Shown: positions 35,262 through 44,339 of the stretch, in pieces | Layout of the letters: every line of letters starts with the position of its first letter | How positions within the stretch are numbered: position 1 is the stretch's first letter | Origin: Streptomyces sp. Ru62 | GTDB taxonomy: Bacteria; Actinomycetota; Actinomycetes; Streptomycetales; Streptomycetaceae | Reading direction: 5' to 3' | Length of the DNA: 64,000 nt | NCBI RefSeq assembly: GCF_002920615.1 | Contig: NZ_PQSU01000002.1 | Coordinates: 420,963-484,962 of the forward strand | Notes under the pieces: generated by a model | What the model saw: only the letters and a program-made list of their open reading frames with translations | What the model was told of the DNA's origin: nothing | The model's database searches: none | Made by a program: the position numbers and the translations under genes

Positions 35262-35328
35262 ACCCGCTCGCCGGGCCGGGTCGTTCTCCGTGCGGGCGCC
35301 GGGTGCGGGGCGGGGGGACACTGGAGCC

Positions 35329-35775
35329 ATGACCCAGCTCACGCTCGCAGAGGTCGAGGCCGTCGCGCGGGCCGCCCACGAGGGGCAGACCGACAAGGCG
35401 GGGCAGCCGTACGCCGAACACCTCGCGGCCGTCGCCGAGGGAGTGCGGGCCCGCGGCGGTGACCCGGAGCAGATCGCGGCGGCCTGGCTGCACGACTCCG
35501 TCGAGGACGACGCGCTCAGCCGGGAGTGGCTGGCCGCCGCCGCCCTGACCCCGCGCACCAAGGCCATCGTGGACGCCCTCACCAAGCGGCCCGGGGAGGA
35601 ACTGGAGGCGTACACGCGCCGCATCCTCGCCACCCCGGGCGCGCTGCTGGTGAAGGAGGCCGACCTGGCGCACAACGCCGACCCGCGGCGGCTCGCGGCG
35701 CTCGACGAGCCGACCCGGACACGGCTGACCGAGAAGTACGCCAGGACGCGCGCACTTCTCGGTCTCCCGGCCTGA
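35329..35775 (+). CDS. HD-domain hydrolase (RelA/SpoT-hydrolase-like)
   Basis: This 148-residue stand-alone HD protein keeps the pattern of the (p)ppGpp hydrolase domain. It has GQPYAEHLAAVAEGVR (first His), AAAWLHDSVEDD (HD pair plus ED) and LLVKEADLAHNAD (distal Asp and Asn). This is the arrangement of small alarmone or nucleotide hydrolases of the MESH1 type, though the substrate is unproven. ATG at 35329 has GGAG very close upstream. The upstream phosphatase gene ends 67 bases before. The gene converges on the acyltransferase across a G-rich spacer. Confidence 0.85.
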   Translation: MTQLTLAEVEAVARAAHEGQTDKAGQPYAEHLAAVAEGVRARGGDPEQIAAAWLHDSVEDDALSREWLAAAALTPRTKAIVDALTKRPGEELEAYTRRILATPGALLVKEADLAHNADPRRLAALDEPTRTRLTEKYARTRALLGLPA

Positions 35776-35787
35776 GCGAGGGTGTGG

Positions 35788-35857
35788 ACGGGCGGGTCGC
35801 GGCGGGCGGGTCGCGGACGGGGGGCGGACGGGCAGGGCTGCGGACGGGGCGGGGCCG
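35788..35857 (+). repeat. G-rich spacer with direct repeats between convergent genes
   Basis: GGCGGGTCGCGGC and GGCGGGTCGCGGA occur back to back, followed by several GGGG and GGACGGG runs. At least four G-tracts lie close together on the plus strand, so G-quadruplex formation is possible. No ordinary hairpin terminator is seen between these two genes. Confidence 0.5.
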
Positions 35858-35858
35858 G

Positions 35859-37085
35859 CTAGACGCCGACCGTCTCCCGCGGCTTCTGCCGTTCGCGGGC
35901 CAGTTCGGCCGCGTCCTCCCGGAACGCCCACTCCATCCTCGGCTCCATCGCGAAGCGGAAGACGCGCTGCACCGGCTTGGTGCACAGCACCGTGACGGCG
36001 GCGGCCGCGAGGACGGTGACGGCGACCGTGCCCAGGGCGCCGTACTGCTCGGCGAGGTCGAACCCGCCCGCGTAGAGCGTGCCCTTGACCACGAAGCCGT
36101 GGAGCAGGTAGCCGTACAGCGTGCCCGCGCCGAGCGCGGTGAACCACGTCCGGCGGCCCGGCACCCAGGCGAGGAAGCAGGCGGTCAGCAGCACCGCGCA
36201 GCCGAACATGGCCAGCGTCATCAGCGGTCCGGTCCACCAGGGCGCACCGATGTCCTGCGCCGAACTCTCCCGGTAGAACCATCCGCCGTCCACGCGCGGC
36301 ACCGTCCACCAGCCGACGGCCAGGGCCGCGGCGAACACCGGTACGGACAGCACCCGCACCGCGGGCCGGCGTATCAGCGCGAAGTGCTCGGGCTTCAGCA
36401 GCAGGCCGAGGACGAAACAGGGCAGGAACTGCAGGACGCGGCCGAGGGCCAGGTTGTCGTCGAGGCCCGGGGTGACCGATCCGACCATGGCGATGCCCAG
36501 CGCGAGGGGCAGCGGCCGGCGGACCAGCTTCCACAGGGGGGTGGTCAGGCGCCAGATGAACAGCGCGCACAGGAACCAGGTCAGGTAGTAGGGCGAGACG
36601 AGACTGATCGGGTCGTCGGCGTGGCCCGCGTAGCGCCGGAACAGCGAATAGGCGGTCTGGAACAGCAGGTACGGGACGGCCATGCCGGTGACCAGCCGCT
36701 TCAGCCGGTCCGGGCGCATGTCGAAACTGCGGGAGAAGTAGCCGGAGATGACGATGAACGCCGGCATGTGGAAGGTGTACACGACGTTGTACAGGCATTC
36801 GAGGGCCCGGTTGTCGGTCTTGAGGGCCGACCAGGAGTGCCCCAGTGCCACGAGCACGATCGCGAGGTACTTGGCGTTGTCGAAGAACGCGTCGCGCTGT
36901 CTGCCCGGTCTGTCGGTCCGCGACTGCTCCTGCGCGTGCGTCGGGGTTCGCCGGTCGGGCACTCCGCGCACCGGCGGCTGTGCCGGGGGGAGCGGCCTGC
37001 GGCTGTGGCCGGGGGACGTTGCGGCGTCGAACATCTCAGGCACCCTAGCGTCGGCTGTGGGATTCCGTAAAACCCGCACTGTCAT
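35859..37085 (-). CDS. Acyltransferase-3-family membrane protein
   Basis: This 408-residue integral membrane protein has about ten helices. The N-terminal 65 residues are polar and Pro/Arg-rich. The family start motif follows: FFDNAKYLAIVLVALGHSW, with catalytic-type His. The FHMPAFIVISGYFS block is characteristic of acyltransferase 3/OpgC proteins that modify surface sugars. Alternative start: ATG at 37034 would shorten the variable N-terminus by 17 residues. AGGA abuts the ATG at 37085. No polysaccharide genes adjoin it, so the acceptor is unknown. The surrounding DNA (37.1-38.2 kb) is less conserved in character, with a decayed kinase next to tRNAs. Confidence 0.87.
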   Translation of the reverse strand: MTVRVLRNPTADARVPEMFDAATSPGHSRRPLPPAQPPVRGVPDRRTPTHAQEQSRTDRPGRQRDAFFDNAKYLAIVLVALGHSWSALKTDNRALECLYNVVYTFHMPAFIVISGYFSRSFDMRPDRLKRLVTGMAVPYLLFQTAYSLFRRYAGHADDPISLVSPYYLTWFLCALFIWRLTTPLWKLVRRPLPLALGIAMVGSVTPGLDDNLALGRVLQFLPCFVLGLLLKPEHFALIRRPAVRVLSVPVFAAALAVGWWTVPRVDGGWFYRESSAQDIGAPWWTGPLMTLAMFGCAVLLTACFLAWVPGRRTWFTALGAGTLYGYLLHGFVVKGTLYAGGFDLAEQYGALGTVAVTVLAAAAVTVLCTKPVQRVFRFAMEPRMEWAFREDAAELARERQKPRETVGV

Positions 37086-37475
37086 TCCTGCTTATCCCGC
37101 GCGGGTACCCCGTAATTCGCCGAACTTGCCATCCGGGTCCACGTGATGATGGGCACACAGGTGTCGTCCGTTCGCCCTGGATGTACCGATTAATACAGAC
37201 TAATTCGGGCATGCGGCGCCTCTGTGTCCCGTACGTGGATTCCCCGTCCCGTGCATTGCGTGGTTATTGAAACGAAGTCCCTGGAATTCGTGTGGATTTC
37301 GTGACCGCGTCGCCGGTCGCATTCCTGTGCGAGGTGTCCCGCGCATGTGTACCCGTCCGGCGTTGCGTCAGGACCCGCATACGGGGGGCGCGTTGGTGGC
37401 ACGATGGTTCTGGCGGGGGTGCGCGGGCCGTACCTCCGGGCCGGGAGAGCGGACCGACCGAGGGTGTGATCAGTT
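37086..37475. other. 390-base non-coding region between acyltransferase and small membrane protein
   Basis: The region is AT-richer than its surroundings, especially about 37185-37300 (for example GATTAATACAGACTAATTCG). It should hold divergent promoters. No hairpin terminator, riboswitch-like pattern or coding frame with a ribosome-binding site was recognised, apart from GAGGGTG serving the GTG at 37476. Confidence 0.45.
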
Positions 37476-37670
37476 GTGGCCATTTCACTGTCTGTGGTGC
37501 TGCTGTTGGCGATCATCCTGGTGGTGTTGATCCGAGGGGGGAACATCAAGGCCGGCCCGGCGATCGTCGCCATCCTCTTCGGCTTCTTCCTCGCCTCGAC
37601 CGGCATGGCGCCATCGATCAACCGGTTCCTGAACTCGATAGCGGAGTCCATCAACTCGATCAGGTTCTGA
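37476..37670 (+). CDS. Small two-helix membrane protein
   Basis: This 64-residue protein has helix 1 at about 3-20 (ISLSVVLLLAIILVVLI), a short polar turn RGGNIKAG, helix 2 at about 28-43 (PAIVAILFGFFLASTG) and an amphipathic tail NRFLNSIAESINSIRF. GTG at 37476 follows GAGGGTG at a normal distance. I recall similar small proteins across Streptomyces, but no function. A decayed kinase gene starts 64 bases downstream. The pattern of two helices plus amphipathic tail could suit a membrane adaptor, but that is speculative. Confidence 0.75.
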   Translation: MAISLSVVLLLAIILVVLIRGGNIKAGPAIVAILFGFFLASTGMAPSINRFLNSIAESINSIRF

Positions 37671-37733
37671 CCCGGCCGGGCAGCCGGGGCCTGAACGGGG
37701 CCGGGCAACTGGCACAACGGGGGACGCGGGGAA

Positions 37734-38150
37734 GTGGCGCTGCGCGACCCGGCCCCGTCGGAGGCCGGTGGCGACCGGATCGAGGACCGCCTCGGCAGCG
37801 GGTGGGGCTCCGCCCACTTCTCGGCTGCGCTCGAACGAGAGGTGCCCCGCCCCCTACGGCCGCCGACTCGCCGTCGAGATAGTCCACGGCCGGTACGCCG
37901 ACGAGTTCCGCGTTCGCTTCCGCCGCGAGGTGGCAGCCGCCCGCCAGATCAGCGGCGCCTTCACGGCGCCCGTGGTGGACGCCGACATCGACGGGCAGCG
38001 CCCCTGGCTGCACATCCCCTGCGTACCCGGCGGGTGCCCCGGCACCCACGCCCGCCGGCACGGCCCGCTCCCGCCCGCCGGCGCGAGCCCGCCGCCGGCC
38101 TCGCCGAGACCCTCGGCGTCGACGATGTGATCATGGTCGCCCCCCGCCCC
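37734..38150 (+). pseudogene. Decayed Ser/Thr protein kinase fragment
   Basis: Pieces of an Hanks-type kinase N-lobe appear in two reading frames. Frame one gives GDRIEDRLGSG (glycine-loop region). After a frameshift near 37840 a second frame gives RRLAVEIVHGRYADEFRVRF and REVAAARQISGAFTAPVVDA, as in Streptomyces kinases. The catalytic Lys of the VK motif is Glu (VEIV). Near 38090 frame one resumes as AAGLAETLGVDD, resembling the helix before HRDLKP, but HRD itself is absent. So the gene has at least two frameshifts, a lost Lys and a missing C-lobe. It sits beside tRNA-Gly. Confidence 0.72.
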
Positions 38151-38294
38151 GCCCGCTCTCGCCACGGCCGGAACACCTGGGACCCAAGAAGGAAGAAGGA
38201 GGAGACGACAGCCGCCACGATCATGACGGCTCCAGTCAGAAGAGCCCCTTGCGCGTGTGCCGTCTGCCGGGACCGGGCCCTCTCGGTACGCCAG

Positions 38295-38334
38295 AAGGCC
38301 CAGGGAGCGGAGATCAATCGCTCACCTGGGCCTT
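38295..38334 (-). terminator. Terminator downstream of tRNA-Gly
   Basis: A 10-bp outer stem (AAGGCCCAGG paired with CCTGGGCCTT) and an inner 5-bp stem (GAGCG/CGCTC) with a one-base bulge form a strong hairpin. It lies 10 bases beyond the tRNA 3' end on the minus strand. Confidence 0.8.
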
Positions 38335-38344
38335 CGGCATCCAG

Positions 38345-38415
38345 AGCGGGCGACGGGAATCGAACCCGCGTAGCTAGTTTGGAAGACTAGGGCTCTACCA
38401 TTGAGCTACGCCCGC
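38345..38415 (-). tRNA. tRNA-Gly (anticodon TCC)
   Basis: This is a 71-base cloverleaf read on the minus strand. The acceptor GCGGGCG pairs with CGCCCGC, with discriminator T. The anticodon stem CTAGT/ACTAG holds loop CTTCCAA with anticodon TCC. The T arm GCGGGTTCGATTCCCGT is standard. CCA is not encoded. A promoter with TACGAT -10 lies 40 bases upstream. Confidence 0.97.
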
Positions 38416-38454
38416 AGCAGTGCGCCGCAGGTCGGTGACCGCGGCACTGAAGGC

Positions 38455-38485
38455 ATCGTAGCGGGTCGCCCGCCGCCGAGGCCAA
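38455..38485 (-). promoter_or_regulatory. Promoter of tRNA-Gly
   Basis: On the minus strand TTGGCC (38480-38485) and TACGAT (38455-38460) are 19 bases apart. The -10 fits TAnnnT and the position suits the tRNA gene 40 bases downstream. Confidence 0.55.
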
Positions 38486-38574
38486 CGAGTCGGCCCCGTC
38501 GCACCGCGCGTCCCGCCCCGGAGAATGCGGCCGACGGATCGGGCCCGGGCATGTACCCTACGTGTCGCACCAGA

Positions 38575-38651
38575 CGGGGTGTGGCGCAGCTTGGTAGCGC
38601 GTCCGCTTTGGGAGCGGAAGGCCGTGGGTTCAAATCCCGCCACCCCGACCA
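38575..38651 (+). tRNA. tRNA-Pro (anticodon TGG), CCA encoded
   Basis: This is a 77-base gene including encoded CCA. The acceptor CGGGGTG pairs with CACCCCG, discriminator A. The anticodon arm CCGCTTTGGGAGCGG has TGG. The T arm GTGGGTTCAAATCCCGC is standard. A TACCCT -10 lies at 38554-38559, about 16 bases upstream. It is divergent from tRNA-Gly. Confidence 0.97.
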
Positions 38652-38845
38652 CCGGCTCGTGACGTCCGGCTCAGTGACGTCGCGGTGATCGCCTTTTGGG
38701 GCGCCGACCGGCTGCGGTTACTATGCAAGCTGCGCGCCCGTGTGTCCCGGCCCTCACGGCCTACGTACTCCTCCGGGCGGCGAAATCCGCCGGACCCATC
38801 GGGCTCCGGCAGAACCCGAGAAGTCAGCCACAAGGAGACCGAACC

Positions 38846-40234
38846 GTGAAGAGCGCCGTGGAGACCCTGAACCCGACCCGGGTTCGGCTCACTGTCGAGG
38901 TGCCCTTCGAGGAGCTCAAGGACAGCCTCGACGCGGCGTACAAGAAGATCAACCAGCAGGTCACGGTGAAGGGCTTCCGCAAGGGCAAGATCCCGGCCCG
39001 CGTGATCGACCAGCGGTTCGGCCGCGGTGCGGTGCTGGAGGAGGCCGTCAACGACGCGCTGCCCAAGTTCTACACCGAGGCGGTCAACGAGGCCGAGCTG
39101 AGCCCGCTGGGCCAGCCCGACGTCGACATCACCGAGCTGAAGGACGGCGAGACGCTGAACTTCACCGCCGAGGTCGACGTCCGCCCGGCCCTGGAGATCC
39201 CGGACTACTCCGGCATCGAGGTCGAGGTCGACGCCGTCGAGGTGACGGACGAGGACATCGAGAAGTCCGTGGAGCAGCTCCGTGAGCGCTTCGCGTCGAC
39301 CTCTCCGGTCGAGCGCGCCGCCGAGGACGGCGACGTCGTCACCATCGACCTGGAGGCCAAGGTCGACGGCGAGGTGCTGGAGGACGGCATCGCGAACGGC
39401 GTCTCCTACACCATCGGCTCCGGCGAGCTGCTGGACGGCATCGACGACGCCGTCAAGGGCCTGTCCGCCGGTGAGGAGGCCACCTTCACCTCCGAGCTGA
39501 AGGGCGGCTCCGCCGCGGGCAAGGAGGCCGAGGTCACCGTCAAGGTCACCCAGGTCGCCGCCCGCGAACTGCCCGAGCTGGACGACGAGTTCGCGCAGCT
39601 GGCCTCCGAGTTCGACACCCTGGAGGAGCTGAAGGCCGACAGCCGCAAGCGCCTCACCAACATGAAGCAGTTCGACCAGGCCACGCAGGCCCAGGAGCGC
39701 GTCCTGGAGAAGCTGCTGGAGCTGGTGGAGGTCCCGGTCCCCGAGAAGCTCCTCGAGGACGAGATCAACACCCGCAAGCACAACCTGGAGCACCACCAGC
39801 TCGCGCAGATGGGCCTCACCCTCGACAAGTACCTGGAGATCCAGGGCAAGACCGCCGAGGAGTTCGAGACCGAGACCCGCGAGGCCGCGGTCAAGGGCAT
39901 CAAGACCCAGTTCGTCCTCGACGAGCTGGTCAAGAAGGAGAACCTCAACGTCAACCAGGAGGAGCTCACCGAGCACCTCATGCGGCGTGCGGCCTCCTCC
40001 GGCATGTCCCCCGACCAGTTCGCCCAGGCCGTCGTCGAGGGCGGCCAGGTGCCGCTGCTGGTCGGCGAGGTCGCCCGCGGCAAGGCCCTGGCCGTCGTGG
40101 TCGAGTCCGCCACGGTGAAGGACACCAACGGCGAGGTCGTCAACCTGGACGACGAGGAGGAGACCGAGGAGGCGCCGGCCGAGGCCGAGGCCACCGAGGC
40201 GTCCGACTCCGCCGAGGAGAAGACCGAGGGCTGA
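38846..40234 (+). CDS. tig: Trigger factor (ribosome-associated chaperone, peptidyl-prolyl isomerase)
   Basis: This 462-residue chaperone binds nascent chains at the ribosome exit tunnel. The ribosome-binding signature is [19 protein letters not shown] at about 40-58. The FKBP-type domain lies at about 160-240 ([29 protein letters not shown]), then the helical arms. The tail is strongly acidic ([13 protein letters not shown]). GTG at 38846 follows AAGGAG. A TACTAT -10 at 38719-38724 probably drives it, giving a leader of about 115 bases. It lies upstream of clpP1 as in many bacteria, with a strong terminator between. Confidence 0.97.
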   Translation: MKSAVETLNPTRVRLTVEVPFEELKDSLDAAYKKINQQVTVKGFRKGKIPARVIDQRFGRGAVLEEAVNDALPKFYTEAVNEAELSPLGQPDVDITELKDGETLNFTAEVDVRPALEIPDYSGIEVEVDAVEVTDEDIEKSVEQLRERFASTSPVERAAEDGDVVTIDLEAKVDGEVLEDGIANGVSYTIGSGELLDGIDDAVKGLSAGEEATFTSELKGGSAAGKEAEVTVKVTQVAARELPELDDEFAQLASEFDTLEELKADSRKRLTNMKQFDQATQAQERVLEKLLELVEVPVPEKLLEDEINTRKHNLEHHQLAQMGLTLDKYLEIQGKTAEEFETETREAAVKGIKTQFVLDELVKKENLNVNQEELTEHLMRRAASSGMSPDQFAQAVVEGGQVPLLVGEVARGKALAVVVESATVKDTNGEVVNLDDEEETEEAPAEAEATEASDSAEEKTEG

Positions 40235-40263
40235 GCGGCCCTGCGGCGCCTGTGAGGCACGTA

Positions 40264-40299
40264 CGACGGGCCCCGGGGGGCTTCCCCCGGGGCCCGTCG
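40264..40299 (+). terminator. Intrinsic terminator after tig
   Basis: A perfect 15-bp stem (CGACGGGCCCCGGGG paired with CCCCGGGGCCCGTCG) has a 6-base loop, 30 bases after the tig stop. It separates tig from the ClgR-controlled clpP1 promoter. Confidence 0.88.
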
Positions 40300-40380
40300 C
40301 CTTCCCCCGGACCCGTCCCCCGCCGCCTGCCCCGGCACGGCCGTGGCGGGCATTCCCCGGCGCCCCCGCTGAGCGACCTG

Positions 40381-40394
40381 CGCTCACAGCGAAC
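40381..40394 (-). promoter_or_regulatory. ClgR-type operator upstream of clpP1
   Basis: Read on the minus strand the site is GTTCGC-TGTGA-GCG, which fits the GTTCGC-N5-GCG consensus known for ClgR, the activator of clp and lon genes in Streptomyces. It lies about 60-75 bases upstream of the clpP1 start. A TAGGGT hexamer at 40433-40438 is a possible -10. Confidence 0.7.
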
Positions 40395-40455
40395 AGCTCA
40401 CTTACCGGGATTCCCCGGAGGGAACGTCGCGTTAGGGTCCATGAAAGGCAGAACA

Positions 40456-41115
40456 ATGAGACGGCCCGGCGCCGTCGTAAGACGAGCAGGTGGATACGTG
40501 ACGAATCTGATGCCCTCCGCCGCCGGCGAGCCTTCCATCGGTGGTGGCCTCGGCGACCAGGTCTACAACCGGCTGCTCAACGAGCGGATCATCTTCCTCG
40601 GCCAGCAGGTTGACGACGACATCGCCAACAAGATCACCGCGCAGCTGCTGCTCCTTGCCGCCGAGCCGGACAAGGACATCTACCTCTACATCAACAGCCC
40701 GGGCGGCTCGGTCACGGCCGGCATGGCGATCTACGACACCATGCAGTACATCCCGAACGACGTGGTGACGATCGCCATGGGCATGGCCGCCTCGATGGGC
40801 CAGTTCCTGCTGACCGGCGGCGCGGCCGGCAAGCGCTTCGCCCTGCCGCACGCGGACATCATGATGCACCAGGGCTCCGCGGGCCTCGGCGGTACGGTCT
40901 CGGACATCAAGATCCAGGCCGAGTACCTGATGCGCACCAAGAAGCGCATGTCGGAGCTGACCGCCCTCCACTCGGGCCAGACGGTCGAGACGATCATCCG
41001 CGACGGCGACCGCGACCGCTGGTTCACCCCGGAGGAGGCCAAGGAGTACGGTCTCATTGACGAGATCATCACGCACGCCTCGGGTGTTCCGGGAGGCGGC
41101 GGCACCGGTGCCTGA
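40456..41115 (+). CDS. clpP1: ATP-dependent Clp protease proteolytic subunit 1
   Basis: This 219-residue serine peptidase subunit forms the Clp core with ClpP2. Catalytic Ser113 is in [12 protein letters not shown], His138 in [10 protein letters not shown], and Asp in a later helix. The N-terminus [13 protein letters not shown] is a propeptide normally removed. ATG at 40456 with AAAGG 8 bases upstream is preferred; ATG at 40441 and GTG at 40498 are alternatives. clpP2 follows 67 bases later, likely one operon. A ClgR operator lies upstream, so expression should rise with proteolytic stress. Confidence 0.96.
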   Translation: MRRPGAVVRRAGGYVTNLMPSAAGEPSIGGGLGDQVYNRLLNERIIFLGQQVDDDIANKITAQLLLLAAEPDKDIYLYINSPGGSVTAGMAIYDTMQYIPNDVVTIAMGMAASMGQFLLTGGAAGKRFALPHADIMMHQGSAGLGGTVSDIKIQAEYLMRTKKRMSELTALHSGQTVETIIRDGDRDRWFTPEEAKEYGLIDEIITHASGVPGGGGTGA

Positions 41116-41182
41116 CCGGTCCGGCCACGCCACGCACCGCCGAGACACCAGCCCCCCGAACGCCACCAGGACGGTGAACCCC

Positions 41183-41848
41183 ATGAGCAACTTCCCCGGC
41201 GCCGCCAGCGGCATGTACGAAGGGCCCCGCCCCGACAGCCGCTACGTCATCCCGCGCTTCGTCGAGCGCACCTCCCAGGGCATCCGCGAGTACGACCCGT
41301 ACGCGAAGCTCTTCGAGGAGCGCGTGATCTTCCTGGGCGTCCAGATCGACGACGCCTCCGCCAACGACGTCATGGCGCAGCTGCTGTGCCTGGAGTCGAT
41401 GGACCCGGACCGGGACATCTCGATCTACATCAACAGCCCCGGTGGCGACATGACCGCCCTCACGGCGATCTACGACACGATGCAGTTCGTGAAGCCCGAC
41501 ATCCAGACGGTCTGCATGGGCCAGGCGGCCTCCGCCGCGGCCATCCTGCTCGCCGCGGGCACCCCCGGCAAGCGCATGGCGCTGCCGAACTCCCGGGTGC
41601 TGATCCACCAGCCGGCCGGCTCCACCGGCCGCGGCCAGCTCTCCGACCTGGAGATCATCGCCAACGAGTTCACCCGGATGCGTGAGCAGCTGGAGAACAT
41701 GCTGGCCAAGCACTCGAACCGGCCGATCGAGCAGGTCCGCGAGGACATCGAGCGGGACAAGATCCTCACGGCCGAGGAGGCGCTGGAGTACGGCCTCGTC
41801 GACCAGATCATCTCCACCCGCAAGCTGAACAACAGCGCGGTCCGCTGA
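41183..41848 (+). CDS. clpP2: ATP-dependent Clp protease proteolytic subunit 2
   Basis: This 221-residue partner of ClpP1 has catalytic Ser in [13 protein letters not shown] and His in [14 protein letters not shown], with the terminal part [12 protein letters not shown] typical of ClpP. The N-terminus [19 protein letters not shown] is the cleaved leader. ATG at 41183 has GGTGA 5 bases before it; GTG at 41174 is less likely. The gene is 67 bases after clpP1 and 171 bases before clpX. A hairpin follows, so clpX may be only partly cotranscribed. Confidence 0.96.
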   Translation: MSNFPGAASGMYEGPRPDSRYVIPRFVERTSQGIREYDPYAKLFEERVIFLGVQIDDASANDVMAQLLCLESMDPDRDISIYINSPGGDMTALTAIYDTMQFVKPDIQTVCMGQAASAAAILLAAGTPGKRMALPNSRVLIHQPAGSTGRGQLSDLEIIANEFTRMREQLENMLAKHSNRPIEQVREDIERDKILTAEEALEYGLVDQIISTRKLNNSAVR

Positions 41849-41867
41849 CAGCGCAACCACGCACGTG

Positions 41868-41932
41868 GGGCCCCTCTTGGCACGGTGCACGTCAAAGTGA
41901 ACCCTGCCAAGGGGGGCCCGAACACCGGGCCC
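41868..41932 (+). terminator. Tandem, mutually exclusive hairpins between clpP2 and clpX
   Basis: Stem A pairs GGGCCCCTCTTGGCA (41868-41882) with TGCCAAGGGGGGCCC (41905-41919), 15 bp with one G-U pair and a 22-base loop. Stem B pairs GGGCCC (41914-41919) with GGGCCC (41927-41932). Both need 41914-41919, so they compete. A simple terminator is the likeliest reading. Confidence 0.65.
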
Positions 41933-42019
41933 GGCAAGGTACCGTCGGACATAAGGCAGCACCAGGAGCCGCTGGACTCATAGCGTCCAGGCGTCTCCCA
42001 GGCGAAGGGGAAGCACACC

Positions 42020-43306
42020 GTGGCACGCATCGGTGACGGCGGCGATCTGCTCAAGTGCTCGTTCTGCGGCAAGAGCCAGAAGCAGGTCAAGAAGCTCATC
42101 GCAGGGCCCGGTGTGTACATCTGCGACGAGTGCATCGATCTCTGCAACGAGATCATCGAGGAAGAGCTCGCGGAGACCAGCGAGGTGCGCTGGGAGGAGC
42201 TGCCCAAGCCCCGCGAGATCTACGAGTTCCTTGAGGGCTACGTGGTCGGCCAGGAGGCCGCCAAGAAGGCGCTCTCCGTCGCGGTGTACAACCACTACAA
42301 GCGGGTCCAGGCGGGCGAGAACGGCGGCGCGAGCGGCCGTGACGACGCCATCGAGCTGGCGAAGTCCAACATCCTGCTGCTGGGCCCCACGGGCTCCGGC
42401 AAGACGCTCCTCGCGCAGACGCTGGCGCGCATGCTGAACGTCCCGTTCGCGATCGCCGACGCCACGGCGCTGACCGAGGCGGGCTACGTGGGCGAGGACG
42501 TCGAGAACATCCTCCTCAAGCTCATCCAGGCGGCCGACTACGACGTCAAGAAGGCCGAGACCGGGATCATCTACATCGACGAGATCGACAAGGTCGCGCG
42601 GAAGAGCGAGAACCCGTCGATCACCCGTGACGTCTCGGGCGAGGGTGTCCAGCAGGCCCTGCTGAAGATCCTGGAGGGCACCACGGCCTCGGTCCCGCCG
42701 CAGGGCGGCCGCAAGCACCCCCACCAGGAGTTCATCCAGATCGACACGACGAACGTGCTGTTCATCGTGGGCGGCGCCTTCGCGGGTCTGGAGAAGATCA
42801 TCGAGGCGCGGGCCGGCGCGAAGGGCATCGGCTTCGGCGCCACGATCCTCTCCAAGCGCGAGCTGGAGTCGAAGGACGTCTTCGAGGACGTCATGCCGGA
42901 GGACCTGGTCAAGTTCGGCATGATCCCCGAGTTCATCGGCCGCCTGCCGGTGATCACCTCGGTCCACAACCTGGACCGCGAAGCGCTCCTGAAGATCCTG
43001 GTCGAGCCCCGCAACGCGCTGGTCAAGCAGTACCAGCGCCTGTTCGAACTCGACGGCGTGGAGCTGGACTTCGAGCGCGAGGCGCTGGAGGCCATCGCCG
43101 ACCAGGCCATCCTCCGCCAGACCGGCGCCCGCGGCCTGCGCGCCATCATGGAGGAGGTCCTCCAGGGTGTGATGTACGAGGTCCCGTCCCGCAAGGACGT
43201 CGCCCGCGTCGTCATCACCGCCGACGTGGTCCTCTCCAACGTCAACCCGACCCTGATCCCGAGGGACGCCCGGGGGCGGGGCTCGGGGGAGCAGAAGACG
43301 GCGTAG
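42020..43306 (+). CDS. clpX: ATP-dependent Clp protease ATP-binding subunit ClpX
   Basis: This 428-residue AAA+ unfoldase feeds substrates to ClpP. The N-terminal zinc-binding C4 domain has Cys13, Cys16, Cys35 and Cys38 ([17 protein letters not shown]). Walker A is GPTGSGKT at 122-129 and Walker [10 protein letters not shown] at about 183-191. The pore GYVGED loop is at about 155-160. A sensor-2 Arg lies in [16 protein letters not shown] at 42020 follows GAAGGGGAAG. Length is typical. A strong bidirectional terminator follows. Confidence 0.98.
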   Translation: MARIGDGGDLLKCSFCGKSQKQVKKLIAGPGVYICDECIDLCNEIIEEELAETSEVRWEELPKPREIYEFLEGYVVGQEAAKKALSVAVYNHYKRVQAGENGGASGRDDAIELAKSNILLLGPTGSGKTLLAQTLARMLNVPFAIADATALTEAGYVGEDVENILLKLIQAADYDVKKAETGIIYIDEIDKVARKSENPSITRDVSGEGVQQALLKILEGTTASVPPQGGRKHPHQEFIQIDTTNVLFIVGGAFAGLEKIIEARAGAKGIGFGATILSKRELESKDVFEDVMPEDLVKFGMIPEFIGRLPVITSVHNLDREALLKILVEPRNALVKQYQRLFELDGVELDFEREALEAIADQAILRQTGARGLRAIMEEVLQGVMYEVPSRKDVARVVITADVVLSNVNPTLIPRDARGRGSGEQKTA

Positions 43307-43321
43307 CCGCACCCGTCACGC

Positions 43322-43359
43322 ACGAAGGGGCCCCGGTCGACCGACCGGGGCCCCTTCGT
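43322..43359. terminator. Bidirectional terminator between clpX and the convergent membrane protein gene
   Basis: An 18-bp perfect complementarity (ACGAAGGGGCCCCGGTCG with its complement) with a very small spacer forms a strong hairpin 16 bases after clpX. Confidence 0.88.
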
Positions 43360-43376
43360 CGTCGCCGGGGAACGCG

Positions 43377-44339
43377 TCAGCTCTTGACGCGGACCTGCGC
43401 GCGGAACTTGGCGGTGAGTTCCGCGTCCTTCGCCGGGTCGCTGCTCCGGCCCGCCGCGAGGTTGGCGAAGTCCATCGGCATGACCATGCCTATGGTGCTG
43501 TGGTCGCCCCAGACGCAGATCGTGAGCGTCACGTCCTTCGGTCCGCCGCTGCCCGCGCCGGTGGGGGCCGTGGCCTGCTGGCACTTGAGGATCGCGCCGT
43601 CGAGCCCGGCCGGGGTGTACTCCTTCGGCTCGCCCTTCAGGGCGACGTCCTTGCTGTCGCTGTCCTTCTGCGACTCGGACTTGAAGAACGCGAACATCGC
43701 GTCGACGGTCTTCTCGGGGTCGTCGATGGTGCCGTAGACACCGCCGAAGTTGAGCCCCTTCTTGCTCAGCGGATTGTCCGGGTCCCCGGCCTCGTACGCG
43801 GCGCTGACGTCCTTGGGGTCGTGCACACCCCACTTCTCGGCGTCCTTCAGGTCGCTGTCCGTCATGCTGCCGCTGTCACCCTTGGACTTCTTGTACTCGG
43901 ACAGCACGGTCGCAGGCGTCGTCAGCTTGTGCGGTCCGTCGTCCGCCACGCCGCCGCTGCCGCTCCCGCTCAGCAGGAAGTACGCGCCCACCGCCACGGC
44001 CGCCACCACGGCCACCGCGCCGATGATCAGGCCCGTCTTCTTCTTGCCCCCGGCCGGCTGCGGTGCCTGCGGCATGCCGTAGGCCGGCTGCTGCTGCCCG
44101 TAAGGGTTCGGCTGCTGGCCGTACGGGCCGGGCTGCTGCGGCGCGCCCTGCTGCGGGTAGCCGTAGCCCGGCTGCGGGGTCTGCGGGGTCTGCTGGGGGT
44201 AGCCGTAGCCGGGCTGGGGAGCCTGCGGCGGCTGGCCGTAGGGGCCCGGCTGGCCGTACGGCCCAGGCTGCCCCTGCTGGCCGTACGGACCCGGCTGCTG
44301 GGGCTGCTGGCCGTACGGGCCCGGCTGGTTGTTGCTCAT
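43377..44339 (-). CDS. Membrane protein with Pro/Gln/Gly/Tyr repeat N-terminus
   Basis: This 320-residue protein begins with about 100 residues of [15 protein letters not shown] repeats exposed in the cytosol. A KKK stop signal and one membrane helix follow ([20 protein letters not shown]). The extracytoplasmic domain of about 180 residues contains two cysteines (LKCQQA, LTICVWG). That arrangement is common among Streptomyces membrane proteins of unknown function. ATG at 44339 has GGAGGGG at 12 bases and AGGA adjacent. It lies between convergent clpX and divergent valS. The outer domain resembles no enzyme I can name. Confidence 0.8.
   Translation of the reverse strand: MSNNQPGPYGQQPQQPGPYGQQGQPGPYGQPGPYGQPPQAPQPGYGYPQQTPQTPQPGYGYPQQGAPQQPGPYGQQPNPYGQQQPAYGMPQAPQPAGGKKKTGLIIGAVAVVAAVAVGAYFLLSGSGSGGVADDGPHKLTTPATVLSEYKKSKGDSGSMTDSDLKDAEKWGVHDPKDVSAAYEAGDPDNPLSKKGLNFGGVYGTIDDPEKTVDAMFAFFKSESQKDSDSKDVALKGEPKEYTPAGLDGAILKCQQATAPTGAGSGGPKDVTLTICVWGDHSTIGMVMPMDFANLAAGRSSDPAKDAELTAKFRAQVRVKS

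Noticed and set aside
37961..38317. Minus-strand frame with a hydrophobic stretch near tRNA-Gly
   Set aside because: One helix-like segment is seen, but there is no ribosome-binding site, and it overlaps the decayed kinase and the tRNA terminator hairpin.
38345..38651. tRNA pair as an integrative-element attachment site
   Set aside because: No integrase gene, no direct repeat of a tRNA 3' end and no mobile genes were found nearby in the window.
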